DNA from: Pelargonium cotyledonis
Lineage: Eukaryota; Streptophyta; Magnoliopsida; Geraniales; Geraniaceae
Assembly: GCA_036897625.1 (NCBI GenBank)
Contig: JAYMTA010000262.1
Coordinates: forward strand, 1 to 32,943
DNA: 32,943 bases
Direction: 5' to 3'
Made by a program: the position numbers and the translations under genes. Below the pieces are notes generated by a model. The model was not told where the DNA came from, did not search any database, and saw only the letters and a program-made list of their open reading frames with translations. Shown piece after piece: positions 10,904 to 24,538 of the stretch (its first letter is position 1; each line of letters starts with the position of its first letter).

Positions 10904-11236
10904 CAAACACAAAATGATTTTTTTTTTAAACACAAAATAAACTAATATTTTATTATTTCAAATTGCACGGTAACAAATACAAGCCTTGAGACCAAAAACC
11001 TATTTAACTAAAATATCAAGAATAATCAAACTAAAGGCACTAGATTTCTCTCCATCAACCTGAATAATCAAATTGAAGGCACTGAAATCCTCCTATCTAG
11101 CCTGAGAAGCATGAACAATTGACAATGATTGCACTTAAAGTTTAAGCTGATCACGTGGAGTGTTTTGCTAATCGCTTTTTATCACCATCAAACACAAAAT
11201 GATTGATTTTGACAAAAAAAAAAACACAAAATGATT
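10904..11236. repeat. 16-bp direct repeats around a short insert with internal duplication
   Basis: CAAACACAAAATGATT occurs identically at 10904-10919 and 11189-11204, and its last 15 bp (with A for the first C) again at 11222-11236 directly after a poly(A) run. Between them lies an imperfect 42-bp tandem duplication (11021-11062 and 11063-11104), each starting AATAATCAAA and ending CCTG. The layout resembles a short retroposon with target duplications and poly(A) tail, but the extra copy leaves other explanations such as local duplication. Confidence 0.5.
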
Positions 11237-12180
11237 CGGCCACTAAGAAGTTGTCACGTATAGCGGAAAAGAATCCAAACGGGACAATTCAAGTAAAAAA
11301 AGCCCGAACAAGGACTAGGCAACAAACCCAACATTCCACCAAGGGTTTCCTTGTTCGACTAGACATCTAAGCCTTCCTCGGCCATCCCTCCACCTTAACC
11401 TTGGTGAGAGCCTAAAATTACACTAGGTGTTAAATTTTCTGATAAGTCGAAACTTCAATCCTTCAAACAACTCGAAAAGTACAATAAGCATAAACTCTCT
11501 CATCAAACCAAACAATCAATCATTTCATTATAGTAAAACTTGTTGGCAACGAATTGCTAAATTAAACAACTAGTCCAACCCTCTTAAAAATCCAAAAATG
11601 TGTCAAGTGTGAATCACATCTCTCATCGAGTTAACTATATTTTTGTAGCAGCGAAAATGCTTATTTTTCGTAATGACACGTTCATTTGTTTGGTTCGATC
11701 TATTTGTCATGTGCTCACTTGCCACCGAAACACCCGCTCAGTTTCAGGTCTTTGTATCCATTTCAAGTTTCAATACCCTTGCAGCCTTTGTAGAACCACA
11801 AGGTCTTCCGAACCTCTTAAAGTCTCAAAGCCTCCCAGTGCAAACCAAGTCGCTCAGGGCTCGCCTCCTCCATATTCAAGCTTAGACCACAATCATAATG
11901 AACTATTATGATACGTGAAATATAATGTTTTACCAACAATACTTGTTAAATAAGTTTATCTTCAATCAATTGAGCTTGTTACAACCTCACATGATACATA
12001 TCAAAGTAATCAAACACTATTTACATTATAGTTATTTTATTTTATTTTGCCAAAAAAAAAAATATTACTACACAAATCACTGAAAAAAATTACTTTTCTT
12101 TTTAATGAAAAAAATCCATATGCATAAAATAGTTGCACCAAATAATTATTAATTGGACCTGGACAACCCAGACGCAGTAA
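11237..12180. other. Intergenic DNA upstream of the S15a gene
   Basis: No recognisable gene. Two overlapping frames near 11600-11911 show no domain or conserved motif. Confidence 0.4.
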
Positions 12181-12188
12181 TAAGAAAA

Positions 12189-12269
12189 AGCCCATAAGAG
12201 AGCCCAGAAAGCCCAATATCATTCGTCTCTCAACCCTCCCTCTGTCCCTCACATATAACAAAAACCCTA
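12189..12269 (+). promoter_or_regulatory. Ribosomal-protein promoter: three site II motifs plus telo-box
   Basis: AGCCCA (reverse complement TGGGCT, site II, bound by TCP factors) occurs three times at 12189-12194, 12201-12206 and 12210-12215. A telo-box AAACCCTA follows at 12262-12269. This combination is the known signature of plant ribosomal-protein and translation-related genes expressed in cycling cells. It lies immediately before a CT-rich leader exon (about 12270-12338) that ends at donor CAG|GTAAAA; the leader intron runs to the AG at 13326. Confidence 0.8.
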
Positions 12270-13329
12270 GCTCTCCTTCTTCTTCTTCACTCTCCTCAAG
12301 CTACCAGAGACCGTGCCTGCCGCCATTTCTTCTTTCAGGTAAAATCTCTCTCTCTCTCTTTTAACCTGCTTTTCCTAGAATAGATCTGGTCCAGCCTCAT
12401 GCGCCACCTGTTAAACCTTAATCAATTGTGCTTTTCAATTTTTGTTCTTCCCGAATGCTTCCAATACAGATGCTGTCGTTTTAGACTAATCGTTTATTTA
12501 TGTGACTCGGTTTGTTGTAGATTCAAGTTTCTATATCACTTCTGTGATCTTGGCCATAGTCACGTTCATTGTTCGTTGTTAATCTCACAGTTCCATTTTT
12601 TTTTTCTCAATTTGATGCAATTGAGAGTCTGATTTCCTCGATCACATGTAGTGTAATGGACATTGAGAGATTAAGTTATTAATCATAAACCATGTTGATC
12701 GGATCAGTTTTTTGTTTGTTTGCCAGAAGTTTCTGGTATGGGTAAAGGCTAGAAAATGGATTCTCTTGTTGATGGTCATTTTTCTGTATTTGCCCATATT
12801 TTAATTTGGTAGTTGACTATTTTTGTAATGAAAAGTGAGCATTTTTTTGCTATCATCTCCATTTTGTGTGCTTATGTTTCATCGATTGACTGGATCATTA
12901 TTAGCTCATTACACTTTGTTTCCCTTGCATGTTGTTGCACCAAATATGCTATTGAAATGTTGGCTTCATGGTTGCCAACATAACATCACAGTGCAATGGA
13001 TTTTATCCTGATTTATTCATGAGTTACTAATAGAGCAGTATTCTATTGCTTTAGTGTTGTGTTTGCGAACCAACATTTCATTTTAAAAGCTTGCTTGATT
13101 TAACCTTAGAATTTGGATGTGGATTTGACTCAAATCCCATAGCATTCAAAACATTCCCACAACATAAATAACTCTTCTTGGTCAGCTATTTACCTGCTTT
13201 TGCTAGATGTGTTTCTTCGTGTGTTCTATATTCTGTCTTCTTTTCTTATGGGCACAATTCTTTCTTTAATATCCTGTTGTATATTTGCCTTGATTACTGA
13301 AATTGATTGTCCTGTAACAACTGCAGTAG

Positions 13330-14044
<715 letters not shown>

Positions 14045-14780
14045 GCAGAGTTCCTCAGATCTCTTTCAGGAAATTTTTGACTAGTACCGAATGTTTTCTT
14101 TGTCAACAGACTTAAAACACCCACAGTTGAATTAGTAGTGTGTACTTCAGCTAATTTTTATGGATTATGTTTAATGCAATTTGAGATATTTCTTTCTCTT
14201 CCCTTCCCAATTTTCTGGATACAATTCTCACTTTCAGCTATATATGATTGTGGTTCGTTATGTGGTTTTATCAATCCCACTCGTAGTCATGAATCTTGCT
14301 TTTGGATTTGGTTTAATGCAGAGTTGGCATCTTGTTAGTGTGTTTTTTGTTCGTTTGTGCGGCTGAAGGTTGGAAGAGTATAGTTTTATGACACGTTTAG
14401 TAAACGCGTTGTATAGTTGAACACGAATATGGCATGTGTAACATGGTAATTAAATGAGCGAAGCTAGAGTAAGTACATTTGGCACGACAAAACATCACAA
14501 CAAATTATTCGTGCGTGTTATGTTGGTTTATCATGAAAACGATATACTTACTAAATGAGATCTACAATACGACATGATTACAAAATAGGTAAATTCAAAC
14601 GCATAAAATTCTTATGAGGTATTGCAATCTACATTCATTTTGGAACTAAATTTGCAAGGAAAGAGATTGAAATGAGTTGACAATTGATATACATTTCCAA
14701 TTTAAGGTTGTAAAAAGATGAAAATAGACAAATATCCAGCAAAACAACAAGACATACATTGGAGGAAAAAAAGGGTGCGT
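14045..14780 (+). other. S15a 3'UTR and intergenic DNA
   Basis: The first 300 bp or so is T-rich and probably 3'UTR. The rest is AT-rich without gene-like content. A minus-strand transcript enters from the right near 14790. Confidence 0.4.
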
Positions 14781-14984
14781 ATATAATTAAGCAAACTCTA
14801 GAAACAGCTTCATTAATACAATTTCACTGACACTAAATGCAGTAAAGAAGTGAAGTAAAAACCAAACAACCAAACTCATCTTTCTAGTTTCTTTCAAAAA
14901 TACCATTACTAGTGAAGCTTGGGCCATCAGTACAACAATAGTACAAAAAACCAAAGCCTAAAAGAGATATATAGTTATATACCA

Positions 14985-15007
14985 TGCCAAAGGATCTTTA
15001 GTTGCCC
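14985..15007 (-). promoter_or_regulatory. miR399 target-mimic site
   Basis: Seventeen bases can pair with miR399b-type sequence: ten with miRNA positions 1-10 (TCCTTTGGCA) and seven with positions 13-19 (GGGCAAC). Six target bases face two miRNA bases in the centre, so cleavage should be blocked. In Arabidopsis IPS1 the two blocks are the same and the central spacer is about one base shorter. Confidence 0.75.
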
Positions 15008-15025
15008 AAATGATCAAACTAAATA

Positions 15026-15088
15026 CTACACGGCTGCGCCGCCGCCATCATCACCGCCGCCACCGCTAATTCCACCACTGTGTGCCAT
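15026..15088 (-). CDS. Small ORF (20 aa, Gly-rich) in the miR399-mimic RNA
   Basis: Encodes MAHSGGISGGGGDDGGGAAV and a TAG stop, 18 bp upstream of the mimic site. IPS1, At4, Mt4 and TPSI1 RNAs also carry short ORFs that are poorly conserved in sequence, so this may be translated without a defined peptide function. No homologue is recognised. The local base composition (GC-rich, GGC/GGT codons) contrasts with the AT-rich transcript around it, which is mild evidence of selection. Confidence 0.35.
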   Translation of the reverse strand: MAHSGGISGGGGDDGGGAAV

Positions 15089-15196
15089 TGAGGAGCCCAA
15101 CTATGTACTATGCTGAAATGAGGACACACTTCAATGGAGGCTGTGTGGGAGGTTTCTTCAAGAGGGAGAGAGATGCCAAAATGAAAACTTTTAGAG

Positions 15197-15204
15197 GAAT
15201 ATTC
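15197..15204. promoter_or_regulatory. P1BS-like PHR1 site
   Basis: GAATATTC fits the palindromic P1BS consensus GNATATNC bound by PHR1-type MYB factors in phosphate-starvation genes. It lies about 110 bp upstream of the small ORF. I found no second copy between 15200 and 16200. Eight-base sites arise by chance, so its value rests on its position beside the miR399 mimic. Confidence 0.5.
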
Positions 15205-15209
15205 TGAAA

Positions 15210-16400
15210 TTTAGCTTATTTTGGCTGAGTGATGGGATCTTCATAGCATGTGCTTAAAGCATTAACTTGCTTTCTTTGCTTTGTCCAGTCTATTTCCACT
15301 AACTTTATTATGATCAATGTAAATGGACTGGAGATATAAAAAATGTTGAAAATTACTGTCCAATGGGTCAAATATCGTGAAATTTGTTATAACATAATCT
15401 GAAATTCAGTCTATAAGTATGCAATTGCGTTGTAATTCGGCAAGAAGAGGCTTGCATTTATTTTAATAAATATTTTATATTACATAATATATGAATACAA
15501 TTAAAGGATACACTTATAAAATAAAGTATACTATTGGATAAAGGAGACATTTTAGTGGTGGGATTGGTTGTCTAATTAATATAGCATTTTAAATTATAAC
15601 AAAGAAAAAACAAGCATATAAAGTTGTGACAGAGAGTAAAGTCAATTAGAATATAACATTCTTATATTGTAGTCATGGTGATTTAAATAGAATTGAACCA
15701 ACGGTTTATACACGAGCATATATATTCGTGATCAATTACAAAATTAAAATACTACAAAAAATGTGTGACTCTAAATGTGTGTTGATATAGATATATAATG
15801 CGAGTACTATAGTTGATCTTTCTCGCCCCATACTTCGACCGTAAACTTTTTACTATCCGATAATCAGTCATGTGTTGGAAGTAAAATTCCACCTGTATTC
15901 AATGGAGTAGGGGGCATTATATCTCAATAGGAGTCTCATCAAATAGAACAAATTATTTTAATTTGACTAATTCTATGTGAATGTAATTATGTCAATGATG
16001 CAACAAAAAATATTTAGTTTCATGGATTCCAATTCTAGAAGCTTTGTCCCAGCCTCAGATTAGTTCCTTAAAATTCAAACCTGAAATGAACTTGTCGTTT
16101 AAATACGCTGTCTGTTTGGGACGGACCGATTTGGTCAACACAAATATTTCACTGACGTGGGTCCATATATTTTAAATTTTAACGGTGAGATCGAAACCAC
16201 TGGCTCGCTCACACGCAGCTCAATCGTGTGAGGGACCACACTCTATGTATTCCAGTTGTTGGCCGGTTACAATAACCAATTAGACACTGCTCTGGTGCTG
16301 ACTAGGACGCCAGCTCAACTACCGAGCCATAAAACCATACGGCGCAGCCGTAACTCACACCGTCAAGTCTACCTCCTAGATGCGCACACATGGCAAAATG
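15210..16400. other. AT-rich intergenic DNA
   Basis: No gene-like ORF, RNA gene or clear repeat. The right part (from about 16080) probably contains the RABE1 promoter. Confidence 0.4.
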
Positions 16401-16415
16401 GAAGCGTGTCGGGGT

Positions 16416-16466
16416 TTTATTGGCTGGAGGGGGGGGGGGGGGGGGGGGGGGGTTTATTGGCTGGAG
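16416..16466. repeat. 24-G homopolymer between 14-bp direct repeats
   Basis: TTTATTGGCTGGAG occurs at 16416-16429 and 16453-16466, separated by an uninterrupted run of G (16429-16452, 24 bases). The period is 37 bp. A run of this length can form a G-quadruplex and is prone to slippage; the exact length may also be a sequencing or assembly error. Confidence 0.85.
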
Positions 16467-16702
16467 AGTGGTGCGTTGGAGTGGTCGATTTAAAGCGTCT
16501 CTCACGGAGGAGAGAGAAGAAAGAAGCGGTCTCTCTTTCTCTGTCTGTCGTGGTGGTGATGTATTTTGCTAAGGTGCGCAGGGTAGTGTCAGGCGCACAA
16601 TAGAAGAAAGCGCGCAGTTTAGCCACCCACCATAGTCGGAGGAAGCTTTTGTAGGTCGTAAACGGATCAAGGTTTGTTACCGATTTTGGTAAATACACCA
16701 AA

Positions 16703-16750
16703 CAATCTCTCTCTCTGCTTCTTCTTCTTCTTCTTCTTCTTTCTCTCTCT
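16703..16750 (+). repeat. CT and CTT microsatellite in the RABE1 leader region
   Basis: (CT)n followed by about eight CTT units and more CT. Pyrimidine-rich leaders are common in plant 5'UTRs, so this probably lies at or near the RABE1 transcription start. Confidence 0.7.
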
Positions 16751-16997
16751 AAATCTCCATGGCCTGTAGCTTGTGACCTCTCGGAGAACCACACAGCTCT
16801 CCGACCGTCTTCCTGCAAAACGGTCTCTCATTTTTCTTCATCTCGTTTCTGATCTGGTGGAGTTTGTTTTGTGTTCATCTTCTGAACAAAAAAATTCATG
16901 CGTTGCGTGATGATTGTTCTTCATGTTTGTGATTGTTGTCTGTATGCAGAGAGGTGAATTTGATTTTTTTTAGGGTTTTTGAACGGTTGATTTCGCA

Positions 16998-19387
<2,390 letters not shown>

Positions 19388-19932
19388 GAGGTGACCAAGA
19401 TCAAGTTATGGTCAACTGTGGCCACAACCACCTGTGCCTAAAGGGAAAGTTAAAAAGGGAAAAGATACAACCACTAATTGATTATAACATGATGGATGCT
19501 TGTAATTTTTTTTTTGTTATTGTCATTCTTTTGAACTTGTTTTAGAGTGTTGAAAGGTAGTTTTTATTTGAGAATTCTGTTTACTGAGCAAAAAAAAACA
19601 ACTATGTTATTTTTTTCACTATTTCTTTTTGGATCATTTGTTCCTTGTGTCATCCTAATTCTCTATATCTAATGGCAATCAAAGGGAATTCACTTGTGAG
19701 CAAGGAGGCATATAATTTAAAACATATCTTAAATAGAATCAAACAAATCATGTTCACAATGCATCAACAAAAAAAAGGGCATTGCACAAATCACTCAACT
19801 GTATGCAGCATAATAGATTCATCATAAAAGACATTCCGTGCAATGTGCCTCCAATTTCCGAGTTTCAATTTATATGCACATAATATGGACCAGCATATCT
19901 TATATTTTGAGAAGGGAACACTAACGATTACT
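19388..19932. other. Convergent 3' region of RABE1 and the TDBD gene
   Basis: Probably the 3'UTRs of both genes, meeting tail to tail. No separate gene is seen. Confidence 0.45.
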
Positions 19933-22657
19933 TCATAAGTTCAGCTCTTCTTTCCCATAAATGCGCTGAAGCTCTCGCGTTGCTGCTTGAAATGATTCTG
20001 AGTAAGAAAATGAGTCGGATAATAAGTCAACCAGTGAGGTACCATCATATGGGCCAGAAAATTGAGATTCCAGCTAACAAATACATGCACATAGTTCATT
20101 ACCTTTCCAAATGCGGAAGGACTTCTGATTAATTGGGGCACCAAACACAGTTTGAATTGTATCAAACAACATACTCTCCGGGGTGCTCCTCAACTCCTGT
20201 ACTATCTGATAGATAGTCTTCCCATTTTCAAAGTAAATATGATTATTCGGATGTTTTGTTTTGCATCCAGCGTGTCGCTCAAACTCATAAGCATTTAGCA
20301 CCTTGCACATATTACAGTCTATAAGTTCAGAGTCAAGAGTCAATGCAAGCAAAGGACCAATTATGATTTACCTTGGAATAATTACACGACTGACAGCCAC
20401 ATAGATAGCCAGAACCTTTGATGACACCACGAAGCTCCTTGTGACACAAAAAGCACGAGTCAGTGGCTCACTGAACAGCAACACTTATGAAAAAAAGAAA
20501 CAGAAACTGATGTTTACCTCTCGTGACAAAGAAACATACTTTACAGGAACACCGTCAAGCATACCAGTTGATATCAAGCTCCTGACATTTGAAGGGAAGC
20601 TGTTCGGCGCTTCTTTTTTAGATGATTTAAGCTCTGGCTTACTCTTCGAAGCAGATTCAGGTTTCAATTTAGCAAGACGAGTGGTAGTGCCAGCTGCATT
20701 GACATTTGACACCTCTAACTCTTTTTGATCCATTGTTTCTAACGCTTGAAGAGACTGATTATATGAGATGTTGTAATTGACAACAGATCTGTCCACAGGA
20801 ATAATATCATGCTCGTCAGAGAAGCTACTGAAAGAGATAATGCCGGTCTCCTTATTATATGTGTCATCAATAGACACAGCAATGTCGTCTCCTTTGCCAA
20901 AGGTGGGACCTGTTGATCTGACATGAGCATCATCCCTAGAGTAGTTGTGACCCATTATCATAACATTTTCATCCATTTTATCATACGGCTGCCCCATTAA
21001 CATAAAACTAGTGTCATTTCCTCTAACATAAGCTTGACAGGAAGCTAAGTTACTGTTGTTTTCCCCGTGAGAGTCATGTACCTTGAACACATGTATGCCA
21101 CCACTATCACATTCTTTAACCTCATTTACTTTGACTTTCCTAATTCCATTATAGGTTAGACATGTTTCAGGATATTCCATACTCTGAGAGATGGACAAAC
21201 TACCAGCGGCAGATACATCGCCTCCAAATTGATCATCTATGCCCTTCCTTCTCGCATTTGTAATGTCGGTTCCGACAGGAGAGATAACCCTGTCAGTGAA
21301 ATTGACAGGCCTTGTTTCAGATCCAAATAAACGGTCAATGAACTGGTTTGGGGCAGACTGGAAACTGGAGTTGTCCCAAGGAGCAACACTTGTGCTTAGA
21401 GAACCTGAAGCTGATTTGCTGTTTGGTGACAGTACAGCTTGCTTCTTGTTGGAGAAAAGTTCTGGCTCTGCAGGATCCACAAACCATTGATGAGACCTCT
21501 TTCCTTCAATTCTGGATGGATTATCATATGCTCCATCTCCCTCGGTCACATGTCCTGAACCCTTTGCCATCCAAATACCCTTACTCTGGAAATCCAGCCA
21601 TAAATATAGATTATAGAAGTTGGTTGATCACACATCTCACCCCGTGTTGGAAAAACACCCCTACTACTTAAGTACCATAAAATATGTCACTTTGATCTAA
21701 GCAGAAATTTTTTCAACCACCCAAAAAAAAAAAAAAAAGTTTTATCCCGAAATAATAGCTATCAATCAAATAATTAAGTTCCATAACATTGTTAATAACT
21801 ATTCCACTATTGTTTTTGCTTTCTTGTTTTTCACTTGTCGCAATGCCACTAAACTCATTATCGCAAGGAAGATTAGAAGAATTTAATTTATAACAAAAGT
21901 GCCACAGTTATCCCTCACTTTCTGTTCAAATGTTATGTTGGGACAATGTACTTTGATGTAGATTGGAACAGAGGTAACTCCAAACTATATGCATGCTAAG
22001 GAATTAAACAATGTCATGTACATGCAACAACATTAGAAAGAGAAAAAAAAGAAGAGCATTATGATCAGTGTACTCTAAAGCAATTACTTACATGAGCAGA
22101 TACATACTGCTGTCACATTCCCGTATCCCTTTTCCAAGTCTTATTAAATATCTGTATCACCATCCTCAGAAACGTAATTAACTTAGCTACCAAGTACACC
22201 ATTTTCCAACAATTCCTAAGGTCTAAAGATAAACTTCTAACAAGGGATAAAACACCCATTTAAGCTGATGCAGAGATGCCGCTAGAATCTTTTGGCACAC
22301 ACAAAATACAGACATTCATAACATATAAAAAGAAAACCAAAAACATATTTATATCATATCTTTCCAACTGACCGAAACTATGGGCCCAGGAAACATTCAA
22401 CCGAGGTGTGAAATCTACCCATATAAGATATGAGAACCTCCCTCCATTTAAGTTTAACACACAGAGAGCATGACAAACACATCTGTGATTTATGGCATAA
22501 ATTAGCAGGATACACACAAAAATTAATCTAGTGATAAAAACGAACTTTTTAAACAAATAGTGTATAATTCAGCCAAAAGCTTACTTCCAGAAACCCTAAT
22601 TTGAAGCCATGAACCCCATAGAGGTAAAAAAAATGAAATAAGAATTTGACATACCAT
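19933..22657 (-). CDS. TDBD (Tify-domain-binding) nuclear-type protein
   Basis: Coding exons, in transcript order: 22657-22655, 21585-20518, 20437-20372, 20301-20103, 19997-19933; 466 residues. The first ~320 residues are low-complexity and Ser/Asp/Asn-rich, with a conserved-looking KRSHQWFVDPAEPELFSNKK. The C-terminus is the domain: SFPSNVRSLISTGMLDGVPV, KYVSLSREELRGVIKGSGYL, CGCQSC (370-375), FERHAGCKTKHPNNHIYFEN and a final FQAATRELQRIYG. This matches the TDBD family, named for binding TIFY/JAZ-type domains and otherwise found beside PHD and acetyltransferase domains; here it stands alone, as in several uncharacterised plant proteins. A transcription or chromatin adaptor role is inferred. 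The start is ATG 22657, the last codon of its exon; in-frame TGA lies two codons upstream. If that splice is wrong, ATG 21570 gives 460 residues. Confidence 0.82.
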
Positions 22658-23270
22658 TTTTCACTCCGTTGACTTGAAGCATCAAGAATACTTATGTCTT
22701 ATAGTGTGAATCCAATTCCGCAAAATACACTTTCTCTACCAAGACATGATGTCGAATTGAAGTCACTACCTGCATGAAACAATATACTGTTTTTCATGTT
22801 AGGGTACATTCTTCAGCACACTAAAACCCAAAACCACCGGAAATTGAGCAAAAACAAAAGTTGCAAACTAAAAAATAAGAGCGATTAACAAATCTCTCAC
22901 TCCAATATGAACTAATACCCTAATATATTTCCCCTCTAACTAAGACAAATTCATTTTTTACAAACTATCACTTCAAGTCAACTAAAAACAGCAAATAAAT
23001 TCAATCGAAAGTGAATAATTCTCAGTCTTACGCTGAATAAATCAGAAATGCACCTACTTATGAAGCCCTAAGCCTAAATTCGCAAGGTTTACAAGAAGGA
23101 AATCCACTAACCGTACCTTCGACGATGACCGGAACACTAACCGGAAGCTTGATCGCCGACAATAATACGTTGAAATTTCAGAAGAAGCCAACTTTAACGG
23201 TGAACAGCCGGCGATTGGTCGGAGAAGACGATAGGTTTAGGTCTGAGGTGGAAGAGAGAGGAAATTGATA
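22655..23270 (-). other. 5'UTR exons of the TDBD gene, with uORFs
   Basis: A leader exon ends at donor GAAG|GTACGG (exon end 23117) and a second runs from after acceptor TGCAG (exon start 22769) to 22655. In the second exon an upstream ATG at 22682 opens a ten-codon frame (MLQVNGVKNE) that crosses the splice junction and overlaps the main start out of frame. A further ATG at about 22752 gives only three codons. Both should lower translation of the main frame. The transcription start near 23270 is an estimate. Confidence 0.5.
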
Positions 23271-23369
23271 ATGGTGTCTGAGGAGCACTTGATATTTTCT
23301 CAGAATGAATATAAAATTAGGTTGAACCTGACTGTTCTTGGAGTCACGGTTACGATCATCATAGCCGTC

Positions 23370-23375
23370 CACGTG
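23370..23375. promoter_or_regulatory. G-box CACGTG upstream of the TDBD gene
   Basis: CACGTG within CCACGTGTC, a bZIP/bHLH-type and ABRE-like site, about 250 bp upstream of the first leader exon end. Function is inferred from the motif only. Confidence 0.4.
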
Positions 23376-23399
23376 TCAGGAAGAAAATTAATCCACGCC

Positions 23400-24530
23400 G
23401 TTGCACTTCAAAGTTTGTAATACGTGGTGAAAGAGTTGCGGATTGCATACGCACGAGAGCAACGACCTTTTGGTGTGGGATAGCCAATCACTCTCCGACA
23501 CGTAAGCCAGAGAAAATCCTTAATGTTTCCATATTTTTTTGGACCCACCAGTTTTTTTTATAATCAACAATTATATCAGACTATATTTATGATGGTGTTG
23601 ATTATAGAAGTAGATGCTTTTAAGTGGTTTTAGTTTCCAAGATCAAATGGTCAAATGAGCGCATAACAGTGTTTTAGGTCATGTTATCAGTGATGTTTAT
23701 AAGCTTTTGCATTATTTTGCTGCATATATCGTACCTGAACTTAGCATAAAATGTAATTCACAAGAATATTTTGAGTAATTTGTATTTCTATCTGTAATGT
23801 GTGTTTATAAAATACCACCTTGATTTTAATCGGTGAAAGATGAAATAGAACTAGATATGTAGAACGTAGGCATATATAATATTGATGAGTGATGAACTTG
23901 TATTGATACCACGGGTTGGATGTATGTATCAATTTGGGACGAACTAAGCCAATCAAATGAGTTGGGCATGTATTGATCTAAATGAGTACAATTATTTATG
24001 TATCATTAGTTCGTAATTCATGTTATATGAATAAAACTCATTGAATTTGTCACGACAATAATATAAAGGAAAATATAATATCAACTTCTTCAAGTGTTGA
24101 GCATCTACCATTATAAATTATTACTTTTCTTAGTAGAAACGATTCTTATAATGAATTATTAAAATTTGATTCATATTTTGCATTTCCAAATATCCAAAAA
24201 ATGCTCTAATAATCCGATTTTCATGAAAAAAAAGTTGAACAAAATCTAATGAACCACATTCTTTAGTATATTTCACAGGTTAAACTCGCTATAATATGTG
24301 TGTTGTAACTCACGTCTCTTTCGTGTTGAATTTGAATAAGGCATTTTTAAATATCAAAGTGAACTCAAATCTAATTTACAACCAAAACGTCGACTGAAAA
24401 TAAAACACACAAAAATTATGTCAAATGATGAACAATATATCTTTTCAAACTGATCGCCAATCATGCAGTATTATATTACCCTCATACATATCTCTGTACA
24501 AATCGAAGCATACACAAAACTGAAAACAAT
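23400..24530. other. AT-rich intergenic DNA between the TDBD and ZAT genes
   Basis: No gene-like ORF or RNA gene. The last 60 to 100 bp are probably the 3'UTR of the zinc-finger gene. Confidence 0.4.
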
Positions 24531-24538
24531 CAACTACG

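Larger units (their letters stand above)
14790..15180 (-). ncRNA. IPS1/At4/Mt4-type phosphate-starvation RNA (miR399 target mimic)
   Basis: Read on the minus strand, 15007-14985 contains GGGCAAC, six bases (TAAAGA), then TCCTTTGGCA. The two outer blocks are complementary to the 3' and 5' parts of miR399 (5' half UGCCAAAGGA), while the extra central bases break pairing opposite the slicing position. This is the architecture of the IPS1 family, which sequesters miR399 and so protects PHO2 mRNA during phosphate starvation. As in other family members there is only a tiny ORF, 18 bp upstream of the site, and no long coding frame. A P1BS-like GAATATTC lies at 15197-15204. The transcript bounds are estimates: a weak TATA-like stretch near 15336-15345 would move the start rightwards, and an AATGAA-like signal near 14818 suggests the 3' end. 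Confidence 0.68.

Noticed and set aside
14985-15007. A MIR399 precursor on the plus strand
   Set aside because: The plus strand does read TGCCAAAGGA, but the block is interrupted by four extra bases compared with miR399, and no complementary star arm exists within about 100 bp on either side. A target mimic fits better.
16256-16603. Gly-rich ORFs on both strands around 16.4 kb
   Set aside because: Their length comes from translating the 24-G homopolymer (poly-Gly or poly-Pro). The flanks have no coding signal.
21239-21671. Plus-strand ORFs opposite the TDBD exon
   Set aside because: Antisense shadows of the long TDBD coding exon.
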